A DNA stretch of 8,255 nucleotides from an uncultured Altererythrobacter sp. Lineage in GTDB: Bacteria > Pseudomonadota > Alphaproteobacteria > Sphingomonadales > Sphingomonadaceae. The position numbers and the translations under genes are program-made. The DNA is taken from assembly GCA_946885545.1 (NCBI GenBank), contig CAMPGP010000084.1, forward strand, positions 1-8,255. The letters run 5' to 3'. Of this stretch, positions 1 to 6,461 are shown piece by piece. Each line of letters starts with the position of its first letter. Position 1 is the stretch's first letter. The notes beneath the pieces are model-generated. The model was not told the origin of the DNA and made no database searches. It saw only the letters and a program-made list of their open reading frames with translations.

Positions 1-531
1 GTCGAGGTCGTCGAAGTTCGAGCCGCCGCCCGAACCCTTGCCGCCGCCGGACGAGCCGCCGCCGCCCTGGTTCCAGCCGCCGCCGGCATCGTTGCCGCCC
101 GCCGAACCGCCGCGGTCCCAGCCGCCGCCACCGCGCTGGCCGCCACCACCGCCACCGCTGGAACCGCCGCCGCTACCCGGCGCGCCGTCGAGCATCGTCA
201 GCGTGCCGTTGAAGCCGCGCAGCACGATCTCGGTCGAATAGCGGTCCTGCCCGTTCTGGTCCTGCCACTTGCGCGTCTGGAGCTGGCCTTCGACATAGAC
301 CTTGCTGCCCTTGCGCAGGTAGTTCTTGGCGACGTTGATCAAGCCTTCGGAGAAGATCGCTACGCTGTGCCACTCGGTGCGTTCCTGGCGCTCGCCGGTG
401 TTGCGGTCCTTCCACTGCTCGCTGGTGGCGATGCGCAGGTTGCACACCGCGCCGCCGTTCTGGAACTCGCGTACTTCGGGATCGGCGCCGAGGTTGCCGA
501 TGATCATCACTTTGTTGAGGCTGCCGGCCAT
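1..531 (-). CDS. ssb: Single-stranded DNA-binding protein SSB (3' end outside window)
   Basis: Binds single-stranded DNA in replication, recombination and repair, and recruits partner proteins through its C-terminal tip. The 177 visible residues begin [20 protein letters not shown], the typical start of a bacterial SSB. The OB fold covers about residues 1-113 and includes [18 protein letters not shown] and the strand [19 protein letters not shown]. Residues 118-173 are a disordered linker very rich in glycine with a few W, N, Q and D. The last visible residues are NFDDLD, so only the final acidic tip (usually DDxPF) and the stop codon are missing, probably about five residues. The ATG start is supported by an AGGAAA Shine-Dalgarno element in the 92-bp gap after feoB. 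The wide gap suggests transcription separate from feoAB, but I see no convincing promoter motif. Identification is secure. Confidence 0.96.
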   Translation of the reverse strand, partial: MAGSLNKVMIIGNLGADPEVREFQNGGAVCNLRIATSEQWKDRNTGERQERTEWHSVAIFSEGLINVAKNYLRKGSKVYVEGQLQTRKWQDQNGQDRYSTEIVLRGFNGTLTMLDGAPGSGGGSSGGGGGGQRGGGGWDRGGSAGGNDAGGGWNQGGGGSSGGGKGSGGGSNFDDLD

Positions 532-623
532 TGGAATCGCTTTCCTGTTCGTGTGGCGAGCGGCTTAACCAATGGGCGATGGCCGCGCCACCCCGAGACC
601 GGGCCGATCTGAGGATATTTCCG
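532..623. other. Intergenic region feoB-ssb
   Basis: This 92-bp gap between the feoB stop and the ssb start holds the ssb ribosome binding site. A short stem CCCG-AGAC-CGGG lies near 593-604 but has only four pairs and no T-run, so I do not call a terminator. No SOS (LexA) repeat and no clear -35/-10 pair are visible. Confidence 0.5.
541..546 (-). promoter_or_regulatory. Ribosome binding site of ssb
   Basis: AGGAAA on the minus strand lies 9 nt before the ssb ATG at 531. It is the only purine-rich element near that start and agrees with the N-terminus expected for SSB. Confidence 0.6.
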
Positions 624-2477
624 TTACAAGCCCGCCGCCACCGCGATCCAGTAGGTCAGCCCGGCAAAGACGTAAGCAAGCGCGAAGAGGTAGCCGACCA
701 TGAACATCGGCCACTTCCACCCGTTGGTCTCGCGCCGCGCGACGGCGATCGTGGAAAGGCACTGCGGCGCGAAGACGAACCAGGCGAGGAAGGCGAGCGC
801 GGTCGGCAGGCTCCAGCGCGCGGCAACCTCCTCTTCCAGCGCGATCGCGGTCTGCTCCTCGTCTTCCGAATCGACCGCATAGGTCGTCGCTAGCGCCGAC
901 ACCGCGACCTCGCGCGCCGCCATCGCCGGGACCAGCGCGAGCGACATCTCGCGGTTGAAGCCGATCGGCTCGACCACGGCGTGGACCCCGGTCGCGATCG
1001 TGCCCGCGAACGAGGCGTCGATCTGGCTCTCGCCGGGATCGGCCTTGGGGAAGCTCAACAGGACCCACAGCGCGATCGTAGCCATGAAGATAATCGTGCC
1101 CGCGCGGCGGAGGAACACCCAGGCGCGCTGCCACAACCCGATCGCGAGGTCGCGCAGGCGCGGCATCTGGTAGCGCGGCATTTCCATGATGAAACCGCTC
1201 GCCTTGCCCTTGGCTATCGTCCGCCGCATCAGCAGCGCGGCCGCCATCGCGCCGACGATGCCCGCAACATAGAGCGCGAACATCACCAGCCCCTGCAGCC
1301 CGATGCCGGGGCCGACGGTGGTCTGCGGAATCACCGCGGCAATGATCAATGCATAGACCGGCAGGCGCGCCGAACAGGTCATCAGCGGAGCGACGAGGAT
1401 CGTCGTCAGCCGGTCCTTAGGATCGGCGATGCTGCGGGTGGCCATGATCCCGGGAATCGCGCAGGCGAAGCTGGAGAGGAGCGGGATGAAGCTCTTGCCC
1501 GACAATCCGACGCGCGCCATCAGCCGGTCCATCAGGAACGCCGCGCGCGCCATGTACCCCGACGCCTCCATCACCAGAATGAAGGCGAACAGGATCACGA
1601 TCTGCGGCAGAAACACGATCACCGAGCCGACACCTGCAAGGACGCCCTCGGTTACGAAATCACGCGCGACGCCGCCGGGGAAGTTCGCGACGAACCAGTC
1701 CGACGCACCGCCTATGGTCGCCTCGATCGCATCGGTGAACGGCGAGGCCCAGGCGAACACCGCCTGGAACATCACGAACAGCAGCCCGAACAGCACGACC
1801 GGGCCGATCCAGGGGTGCAACAGCACGTTGTCCAATCCGGCATGGAGCCGGTGCTGCGCGCTCTCGGACAAGATCGCGCCCTTGGCCATATGCCGCGCGG
1901 CGAGCCGCCTTTCGGGCAGCGTCAGGTGCTGGCGCGGGTGGCTGTCCGGATCCTCGGCCGCGCGGACTTCCGCCGTGGCGATCGCCTCGGCCAGCTCGGA
2001 CAGACCCTTGCGGCGAACTGCGACGGTCGGGATCACCGGCACGCCGAGCGATTGCGCGAGCGCCGCGGGGTCGAGCGTCAGCCCGTCGCGCTCGGCCAGA
2101 TCGAGCATGTTGAGCGCGACCACCGTCGGGCGGCCGAGCTCGATCACTTCCTGCGCGAACACGAGGTGCTGCTCGAGGTTGTTCGCGTCGAGAACGAGCA
2201 CGAGAACCTCGGGCAGCGCCTCGCCGGGAAATTCGCCGTGGACGACCTTGCGGGTCACTTCCTCGTCCGGGCTCGCAGCGTCGAATGAATAGGAGCCGGG
2301 CAGGTCGATCAGCTCGACCGGCTCGCCCGAAGGCAGGATCAGGCGCCCTGCCTTCCGCTCGACGGTAACGCCGGGATAATTCGCGATCTTCTGCCGCGCG
2401 CCGGTCAGCGCGTTGAACAGCGCGCTCTTGCCCGCATTGGGATTGCCGACGAGCGCGGCGGTGCGTTGACGGGTCAT
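624..2477 (-). CDS. feoB: Ferrous iron transporter FeoB
   Basis: Inner-membrane Fe(II) transporter with a cytosolic G-protein domain, the main component of the Feo system. The product has 617 residues. The N-terminal GTPase shows G1 GNPNAGKS (11-18), the switch I GVT with Thr38, G3 DLPG (58-61) and G4 NMLD (123-126); a G5-like TVAVRRKG lies at 151-158. The membrane part starts near residue 220. It carries the gate motifs SFACAIPGIMATR (336-348, Cys339) and TCSARLPVY (367-375, Cys368), then PAMAAREVAVSA (517-528) and APQCLSTIAV (570-579, Cys573). It is shorter than the roughly 770-residue E. coli protein but full length for the compact form common in alphaproteobacteria. The ATG overlaps the feoA stop (ATGA) and follows a strong GGAGGTGGAG ribosome binding site, so translation is probably coupled to feoA. 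No feoC follows. Confidence 0.97.
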   Translation of the reverse strand: MTRQRTAALVGNPNAGKSALFNALTGARQKIANYPGVTVERKAGRLILPSGEPVELIDLPGSYSFDAASPDEEVTRKVVHGEFPGEALPEVLVLVLDANNLEQHLVFAQEVIELGRPTVVALNMLDLAERDGLTLDPAALAQSLGVPVIPTVAVRRKGLSELAEAIATAEVRAAEDPDSHPRQHLTLPERRLAARHMAKGAILSESAQHRLHAGLDNVLLHPWIGPVVLFGLLFVMFQAVFAWASPFTDAIEATIGGASDWFVANFPGGVARDFVTEGVLAGVGSVIVFLPQIVILFAFILVMEASGYMARAAFLMDRLMARVGLSGKSFIPLLSSFACAIPGIMATRSIADPKDRLTTILVAPLMTCSARLPVYALIIAAVIPQTTVGPGIGLQGLVMFALYVAGIVGAMAAALLMRRTIAKGKASGFIMEMPRYQMPRLRDLAIGLWQRAWVFLRRAGTIIFMATIALWVLLSFPKADPGESQIDASFAGTIATGVHAVVEPIGFNREMSLALVPAMAAREVAVSALATTYAVDSEDEEQTAIALEEEVAARWSLPTALAFLAWFVFAPQCLSTIAVARRETNGWKWPMFMVGYLFALAYVFAGLTYWIAVAAGL

Positions 2478-2713
2478 GCCGGCTCCACCTCCATCGCGGC
2501 CGCGTGGACGCGCCGGACCGCCACCGTCATCCGGCCGACGATCACCGCGAGCGGATCGGCCCCGCCGAACACGCCGCGATGGGCGATGGCGACACGCGCG
2601 CCCTCGTCCAGGCCCATGGCCTGGAGCCGCTTGGCGTCTTCGGGGGCGAGACTGGCCCAGTCGACCGACAGGACGGTCGCGCGCTGGCCGCGTTCGAGCT
2701 GGTCGAGTGTCAT
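2474..2713 (-). CDS. feoA: Ferrous iron transport accessory protein FeoA
   Basis: Small cytosolic SH3-like protein that supports FeoB in ferrous iron uptake. The product starting MTLDQLERGQ has 79 residues and shows the family pattern: RLQAMGLDEGARV in the middle, GGADPLAVIVGRMTVAVRRVHAAAMEV towards the end. Its TGA overlaps the feoB ATG, which makes a tight two-gene unit. The start is uncertain. I chose the ATG at 2713 because the family homology begins there. An in-frame ATG at 2743 would add 10 residues (MAAASHSAAG), and a TTG at 2749 would add two more. Neither ATG has a clear Shine-Dalgarno. If the -10-like GATAAT in the Fur-box candidate is used, the 2743 ATG would be nearly leaderless while 2713 would have a leader of about 30 nt. 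Confidence 0.92.
   Translation of the reverse strand: MTLDQLERGQRATVLSVDWASLAPEDAKRLQAMGLDEGARVAIAHRGVFGGADPLAVIVGRMTVAVRRVHAAAMEVEPA
2483..2492 (-). promoter_or_regulatory. Strong ribosome binding site of feoB
   Basis: GGAGGTGGAG on the minus strand ends 5 nt before the feoB ATG, inside the last codons of feoA. It gives a good anti-16S match and fixes the feoB start at the ATGA overlap. Confidence 0.7.
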
Positions 2714-2744
2714 GCCCGCCGCGCTATGGGATGCGGCGGCCATT

Positions 2745-2759
2745 TGCAACTGATTATCA
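2745..2759 (-). promoter_or_regulatory. Candidate Fur box / iron-regulated operator of feoAB
   Basis: Read on the minus strand, the 15-mer TGATAATCAGTTGCA matches the classical 7-1-7 Fur consensus TGATAATnATTATCA at 11 of 14 informative positions: the left half is perfect and the right half has four of seven. It sits in the short gap between the coq9 stop (2772) and the feoA start, within unusually AT-rich sequence. GATAAT inside it could act as a -10 box, although I see no good -35 at 16-18 bp. Fur repression of feo genes is well known in proteobacteria. Its use here is inference. Confidence 0.55.
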
Positions 2760-2771
2760 ATAGAGCCTTGA

Positions 2772-3434
2772 TTAGCGCGCAGGATAGCGCAACCGACCCA
2801 GGAATCGCGCCACGCTGAAATGCTCGCGCTCGCCGTTCAGGAGCTGCGCCTTGGCCTTCTCGATCCGCATCACGTCGTCGATCCGCCGGTCGAGAAAGGC
2901 GCGCGTTTCGGCCCTCCCCTCGCTCTCGTCGTCGACGAACACCGCCAGCGTGGCGCCGTAGATACCCGCCAGCATCGCGCGCTTGGTGTAGTGGTTGTAG
3001 TCGGTCGCGGTATCGCCCGCGAGACGCCACATGCGGTCCGCGCTGCGCCAGCCGAGCTTCAGCGCCCGCGCCGCGTTCTGCGGCATCGCCAACACCGCCA
3101 TCGCACGCCTCAATGCCTCTTCGCGTCCGGCCATCGCGTCGAGCCGCGCCTGGACGAGGCTGCGGATGCGCTCGCGGATCTTCATCCCCGCCAGCCGCTC
3201 GGCAGGAAGCGCCTCGGCCATCGTCAGATCGATCGATTCGATCCACGCGTCGATCATATCCATCGCGCCGCCGGGATAGGCGAGCGCGGCCACGTCGGGA
3301 TCGACGCCTTCGCCTTGCGAAGCGGACCGCACCGCGGCATCGCTCCACCCGTCGAACACCACGGCGTCCGCCACCGCGGGAGCAAGCGCCACGCGCAGTT
3401 CGTCGAGCGTCGGGTCGGGAGGAGGGGTCACCAT
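2772..3434 (-). CDS. COQ9 family protein (ubiquinone biosynthesis accessory factor)
   Basis: COQ9 proteins bind lipids and present ubiquinone intermediates to the COQ7-type hydroxylase; bacterial members are assumed to assist ubiquinone synthesis at the membrane. The product has 220 residues. It shows the TetR-like helical start with FDGWSDAAV (27-35), a helix with YPGGAMDMIDAW (53-64), KIRERIRSLVQARLDA (85-100), and the family signature SADRMWRLAGDTATDYNHYTKRAMLAGIYGAT (131-162), followed by FLDRRIDDVMRIEKAKA (180-196). The reading frame stays open upstream to 3584, but the added residues are low-complexity Arg/Pro sequence antisense in style and overlap the ankyrin gene. The ATG at 3434, 1 nt after the ankyrin stop (TGACATG), is therefore the likely start. 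That spacing suggests translational coupling with the ankyrin gene. Confidence 0.88.
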   Translation of the reverse strand: MVTPPPDPTLDELRVALAPAVADAVVFDGWSDAAVRSASQGEGVDPDVAALAYPGGAMDMIDAWIESIDLTMAEALPAERLAGMKIRERIRSLVQARLDAMAGREEALRRAMAVLAMPQNAARALKLGWRSADRMWRLAGDTATDYNHYTKRAMLAGIYGATLAVFVDDESEGRAETRAFLDRRIDDVMRIEKAKAQLLNGEREHFSVARFLGRLRYPAR

Positions 3435-3435
3435 G

Positions 3436-4047
3436 TCAGAGGCGCGGGCCGTAGTTCTGGCCGGCTTCACCTTTTTCCTTGTCGGCGGCCGCGATCGCAT
3501 CGGTGACGCGCCGGTCGGTGCCAGGCATCGCCGCGTATTCGCGGGCCGAGCGTCCGGTGTTGTCGGTCCGGTCGGGATTCGCACCGTTTTCCAGCAGCAT
3601 TTCGACCATGCGCGTATCGCGCCGCAGGATCGCCGAGATCAGCGGAGTCTCGCCGGTCGAATTGGTTTCGTCGATCCTGGCGCCTGCCTTGATCAGGTCT
3701 TCGGCGCCCTCAACGAAACCAAGGCCCACCGCAATCGAGAGGGGGCTGTTGCCTTCCTTGTCGCGAACGTTGGGATTCGCGCCGTTCTGGGTGAGGAAAC
3801 GAATCCACACAGCATCGCGCCGTGCGGTGACGATGTGCAGCGCGGTCTCTCCGCTGGCGATGTCGCGCGCATTCACGATCACCGAGCCAGGCTGCTGGAG
3901 CGCGTTGGTGACCTTGGTGCCGTCGCGTTCGCGCACCGCCTCGAGGAATTCGTAGCCTTCGGACATCATCTGCGCCGCCACGGGCGCCGCGACGCATGCC
4001 GCCAGCGAGATCGCGATCGCTACCATCCGCAAACCGGCGCGGGCCAT
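3436..4047 (-). CDS. Exported ankyrin-repeat protein
   Basis: A 203-residue protein of unknown specific role. Residues 1-25 look like a Sec signal peptide: MARAGLR, a hydrophobic stretch VAIAISLAACVAAPVAA, then QMMSEGY, with probable cleavage after Ala25. The mature part has about four ankyrin units: a degenerate first one at 33-65 (EFLEAVRERDGTKVTNAL), then ETALHIVTARRDAVWIRFLTQNGANPN (67-93), NSPLSIAVGLGFVEGAEDLIKAGARID (100-126) and ETPLISAILRRDTRMVEMLLENGANPD (133-159), and a final cap from 165. Ankyrin repeats bind proteins, so a periplasmic partner is likely but cannot be named. The start at 4047 is preferred over the longer open frame to 4239 because it gives the signal peptide and has an AAGGAG ribosome site 8 nt upstream. 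The stop lies 1 nt before coq9. Confidence 0.88.
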   Translation of the reverse strand: MARAGLRMVAIAISLAACVAAPVAAQMMSEGYEFLEAVRERDGTKVTNALQQPGSVIVNARDIASGETALHIVTARRDAVWIRFLTQNGANPNVRDKEGNSPLSIAVGLGFVEGAEDLIKAGARIDETNSTGETPLISAILRRDTRMVEMLLENGANPDRTDNTGRSAREYAAMPGTDRRVTDAIAAADKEKGEAGQNYGPRL

Positions 4048-4112
4048 GTCGAGTGCTCCTTCGTGTCGAATTCGGGGTACCACGCCCCTTGCCGAACGCC
4101 GATTAGCAGAGC
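4048..4112. promoter_or_regulatory. Divergent intergenic region (ankyrin gene / SCO gene)
   Basis: Only 65 bp separate the two divergent start codons, so promoters for both directions must lie here or inside the flanking genes. Visible elements are the ankyrin ribosome site, the 8-bp palindrome CGAATTCG (4067-4074) and a GGGG-7 nt-CCCC inverted repeat just after it. No -35/-10 pair stands out on either strand. Confidence 0.35.
4056..4061 (-). promoter_or_regulatory. Ribosome binding site that sets the ankyrin gene start
   Basis: AAGGAG on the minus strand lies 8 nt before the ATG at 4047. It decides in favour of the start that carries a signal peptide over in-frame codons further upstream. 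Confidence 0.7.
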
Positions 4113-4730
4113 ATGAAGCGCCGCGCCATGCCCCTCCCCCGCACTGTAACCGCCCCGATCCTCGCGCTCGCCGCGGCGCTCTCGCTGTCCGCCTGCGACG
4201 ATCGCCCGCCGCTCGATACCGCACCGCTCCACGGCGCAAAGATCGGCGGCGCCTTCACGCTGACCGACCAGACCGGGGAGAAGCGCCGCTGGGAGGATTT
4301 CGACGGGCAGTGGCGCGTGGTCTATTTCGGCTTCACTTATTGCCCCGACATCTGCCCCACGGACGTGCAGCGCCTGTCGCAGGGCCTCGCCCAGTTCGAA
4401 GAGGCCAATCCCGAACTCGGCGCAGAGGTCACGCCGATCTTCGTCTCGGTCGATCCCGAGCGCGACACGCCCGAGGTCGTCGGCCAGTTCGTCTCCAACT
4501 TCCACCCGCGCCTGGTGGGGCTGACCGGCACGCCCGAGCAGATCGCAGACGCGGCGATGAAGTTCGGCGTCTCCTACTCGCGCGGGCCGGAAACGGCCGA
4601 CGGCGCCTACGACGTGGGCCATTCCAACTACACCTACCTCTTCGCGCCCGACGGATCGCCGGTGGCGACGCTGCCGACCGACCTCGGCGCGGATGCGGTG
4701 GCCGCGGAACTCGCCCGATGGGTGCGCTGA
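4113..4730 (+). CDS. SCO1/SenC family copper chaperone lipoprotein
   Basis: Thioredoxin-fold protein that delivers copper to, or reduces, the CuA site of cytochrome c oxidase from the periplasmic face of the membrane. The product has 205 residues. A lipoprotein signal peptide ends in LSAC, so Cys28 is the likely lipidated residue. The core FTLTDQTGE (48-56) leads to the metal site YFGFTYCPDICPTDVQ (71-86) with Cys77 and Cys81 as CxxxC. VSVDPERDTPEVV (111-123) follows, then the third copper ligand His170 in VGHSNYTYLFAPDG (168-181). In most relatives the residue before this His is Asp; here it is Gly. An alternative ATG at 4128 would shorten the signal peptide by five residues. Neither start has a strong ribosome site. 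It begins a three-gene overlapping cluster. Confidence 0.93.
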   Translation: MKRRAMPLPRTVTAPILALAAALSLSACDDRPPLDTAPLHGAKIGGAFTLTDQTGEKRRWEDFDGQWRVVYFGFTYCPDICPTDVQRLSQGLAQFEEANPELGAEVTPIFVSVDPERDTPEVVGQFVSNFHPRLVGLTGTPEQIADAAMKFGVSYSRGPETADGAYDVGHSNYTYLFAPDGSPVATLPTDLGADAVAAELARWVR

Positions 4731-5221
4731 GGGAACGCTTCTGGGAGCTTCCGCTCGAAGACCTTTCGCGCGGCGAGTGGGAGGCGCTGTGCGACGGTTG
4801 CGGGCGCTGCTGCCTGCACAAGATCGAAGACGCCGACACGGGCGAGATCGAGGACACCAACGTCGCCTGCAAGTTGCTCGACACCGCGACCGCGCGATGC
4901 AGCGACTATCGCCATCGCAAGGCCTTCGTGCCCGACTGCCTGCGCCTGACGCTGCGCATCGTCGGCGAGGTGAACTGGCTTCCCGAAACCTGCGCCTATC
5001 GCCGACGCGCCGCGAACAGGCCGCTGCCCACCTGGCACTACCTGCTCACCGGCGACCCCGACGGCGTCCGGCGTGCCGGGGTCTCGGTCGCGGGCCGCGT
5101 GGTCAGCGAGATCGATGCCGGCCCGCTCGAGCATCACATCGTCGACTGGCCCTCGGGCGAGCAGACGCCCGATGGTCGCACAGGCGGTGATCGCCCCGGC
5201 GACGATCGGGACGCCGCATGA
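4718..5221 (+). CDS. UPF0260 / YcgN family cysteine-cluster protein
   Basis: A 167-residue cytosolic protein of the YcgN (UPF0260) family, which carries the CxxCxxCC domain also called a putative zinc- or iron-chelating domain; its biochemical role is not known. LCDGCGRCCLHKIED (24-38) holds the cluster Cys25, 28, 31 and 32. Further family cysteines are Cys51 (NVACKLLD), Cys61 (RCSDYRHRKAFVPDC), Cys74 and Cys92. The family C-terminal block GVSVAGRVVSEIDAGPLEHH is present (121-140), followed by a short charged tail. The ATG lies inside the last codons of the SCO gene (13-nt overlap) and the stop overlaps the next start as ATGA, so the three genes are probably cotranscribed and translationally linked. 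The frame is open further upstream but there only reads across the SCO gene in another frame. Confidence 0.92.
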   Translation: MGALRERFWELPLEDLSRGEWEALCDGCGRCCLHKIEDADTGEIEDTNVACKLLDTATARCSDYRHRKAFVPDCLRLTLRIVGEVNWLPETCAYRRRAANRPLPTWHYLLTGDPDGVRRAGVSVAGRVVSEIDAGPLEHHIVDWPSGEQTPDGRTGGDRPGDDRDAA

Positions 5222-5943
5222 TCGACTGGCTGCGGCGCGACGCTGACGATGCGCCAACGGTCGACCTCGGCGAGCGCGACCTGCCGATCGTGATCGTGCG
5301 CCATCCGCGCGCTCGGCGCATGGTCCTGCGGCTAGCACCCGAAGGCGAGGCCGCCCGCGTCACCCTGCCGCGCTGGGGCAGCACCGCGGAAGCGATCGCC
5401 TTCGCCCGTTCGCGCGCCGACTGGCTTGCCGCGCAGATCGCCGCCTTGCCGCACGCCGCTCCCCCCGCACCGGGCGGCACGCTTCCCTATCGCGGCGCGA
5501 CATTGTCGATCGTCTGGTCTCCCGATGCGCCGCGCAATCCGCACCTCGAAGAGGGCACGATCGTAATCGGCGGGCCGGTGCAACATCTCCCGGGGCGCCT
5601 CGAGCGCTGGCTCCGCGCCGAAGCGTTGCAGCTCATGACCGCCGATCTGGCGCATTTCTGCACGGTCGCCGGCGTGCCCGCGCCCGACTTGCGCCTCTCG
5701 CGCGCCCGCCGGCGCTGGGGCAGCTGCGCGAGCGACGGGACCGTACGAATCAACTGGCGCCTGGTCATGGCACCCGATCACGTGCGGCGCTCGGTGGTCG
5801 CGCACGAGGTCGCGCACCTGCTTCATTTCGATCACGGACCGGCGTTCAAGGCCACGCTGGTCCGCATCTTCGACGGCGACCTGCCCGCCGCCGATCGATG
5901 GCTCAGGGATCGCGGCCGAACCCTCCACGCCCCGTTCGGCTGA
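5218..5943 (+). CDS. YgjP-like (DUF45 / M48-type) zinc metallopeptidase
   Basis: A 241-residue probable metallopeptidase of the YgjP/DUF45 family, related to SprT-like and M48 enzymes. The N-terminal part, with VIVRHPRARRMVLRLAPEG at 25-43, is the usual family lead-in. The signature RRRWGSCASDGTVRINWRLV (164-183) is followed by the zinc site HEVAHLLHFDHGPAF (196-210). His196 and His200 are ligands, Glu197 is the catalytic base and His206 is the likely third ligand. No signal peptide or membrane span is visible, so it should act in the cytosol. Its substrate is unknown. Its ATG overlaps the UPF0260 stop by 4 nt, placing it as the last gene of the SCO cluster. Confidence 0.93.
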   Translation: MIDWLRRDADDAPTVDLGERDLPIVIVRHPRARRMVLRLAPEGEAARVTLPRWGSTAEAIAFARSRADWLAAQIAALPHAAPPAPGGTLPYRGATLSIVWSPDAPRNPHLEEGTIVIGGPVQHLPGRLERWLRAEALQLMTADLAHFCTVAGVPAPDLRLSRARRRWGSCASDGTVRINWRLVMAPDHVRRSVVAHEVAHLLHFDHGPAFKATLVRIFDGDLPAADRWLRDRGRTLHAPFG

Positions 5944-5975
5944 AGCGCCCGGGTATCCTTCCGCTCACCCCCCAC

Positions 5976-6004
5976 TGGCCATTCCCGCCACGAGCCCCTA
6001 TCTT
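5976..6004 (+). promoter_or_regulatory. Possible promoter before the membrane protein gene
   Basis: TGGCCA (5976-5981) and TATCTT (5999-6004) are separated by 17 bp and each matches four of six positions of the sigma-70 consensus. Initiation about 7 nt downstream would fall at the ATG at 6012 and give a leaderless mRNA, which would fit the lack of a Shine-Dalgarno there. The matches are weak and the call is speculative. Confidence 0.25.
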
Positions 6005-6011
6005 GACGGTC

Positions 6012-6461
6012 ATGCGTCTCATCAGCCGTTTCAATCCCGCCGCAGGCGTGGGCGATTTCTGGGCCTATGTCCGCCGTCCGCAGCCGTATCGCTGGCCGAT
6101 CCTGGCCCTGTCGCTCCTGATGACCGGCAGTCTGCTCGCTTGGGTCTTCCAGGAACGCTACTACCTGCCGCCCGAACGGCCCAACGTGACTCTGATCACC
6201 TCGTTCGCGCCCGACCGTACAGAAGCGGAAATCATCGCCTCCAACATCGCCAACCAGAAGCGCAAGGAAGAGCGCGCCGCCGAGAATGCGGAACGCGAGG
6301 AGCTGCGGCGCGAGATCTACCGCAGCTTCGGCCGCGCCGCGGGAATGGACGTCGACGCGATCGAGCGCGAGGCCGCCGCGGAACGCGCGCGCGCCGAAGC
6401 CGAAGCCGCGGCCCGGCGCGAGGCGATGACCGGCGATTCCATTGCCGACCGCGACCAGTGA
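6012..6461 (+). CDS. Small single-pass membrane protein, function unknown
   Basis: I do not recognise a named family. The 149-residue product has a short cytosolic start (MRLISRFNPAAGVGDFWAYV, with a basic RRPQPYR before the membrane), one transmembrane helix at about 28-46 (WPILALSLLMTGSLLAWVF) and a linker with VTLITSFAPDRTEAEIIASN (59-78). A long charged helix, 79-138, follows; it is rich in Glu, Arg and Ala and likely forms a coiled coil. The positive-inside rule suggests that the helical tail is periplasmic. The start at 6012 is chosen because the frame upstream to 5898 runs inside the metallopeptidase gene and reads as Pro/Arg-rich filler. The last 20 nt overlap ribD, so it is probably cotranscribed with the riboflavin genes. 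Confidence 0.75.
   Translation: MRLISRFNPAAGVGDFWAYVRRPQPYRWPILALSLLMTGSLLAWVFQERYYLPPERPNVTLITSFAPDRTEAEIIASNIANQKRKEERAAENAEREELRREIYRSFGRAAGMDVDAIEREAAAERARAEAEAAARREAMTGDSIADRDQ

Noticed and set aside
38..241. Proline-rich 67-residue frame and an apparent ccg/gcc repeat tract
   Set aside because: This is the complement of the glycine codons in the SSB linker, not an independent gene or a satellite repeat.
532..600. SOS (LexA) box before ssb
   Set aside because: Alphaproteobacterial LexA sites are GTTC-N7-GTTC. Only a single GTTC is present near 549 and no second half at the right distance.
981..2288. 435-residue open frame on the plus strand opposite feoB
   Set aside because: It is antisense to a well-conserved feoB. 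The translation is dominated by Arg, Asp, Glu, His and Gln without domains, as expected for a shadow frame in GC-rich DNA.
4048..4239. N-terminal extension of the ankyrin protein
   Set aside because: It crosses the divergent gap and the SCO gene start, is Arg-rich, and would bury the signal peptide. The ATG at 4047 has a good ribosome site.
4020..4622. 200-residue minus-strand frame opposite the SCO gene
   Set aside because: It overlaps a clear SCO gene over its length and shows no recognisable domain; it also conflicts with the ankyrin gene start region.
4046..4717. Upstream extension of the UPF0260 frame across the SCO gene, giving a 391-residue product
   Set aside because: The added part is Arg/Ala/Pro-rich and reads the SCO gene in another frame. 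Family homology starts only after ATG 4718.
5944..6011. FMN riboswitch before the riboflavin genes
   Set aside because: The gap is only 68 bp and lacks the conserved RFN element sequence and stems. A riboswitch would need far more space.
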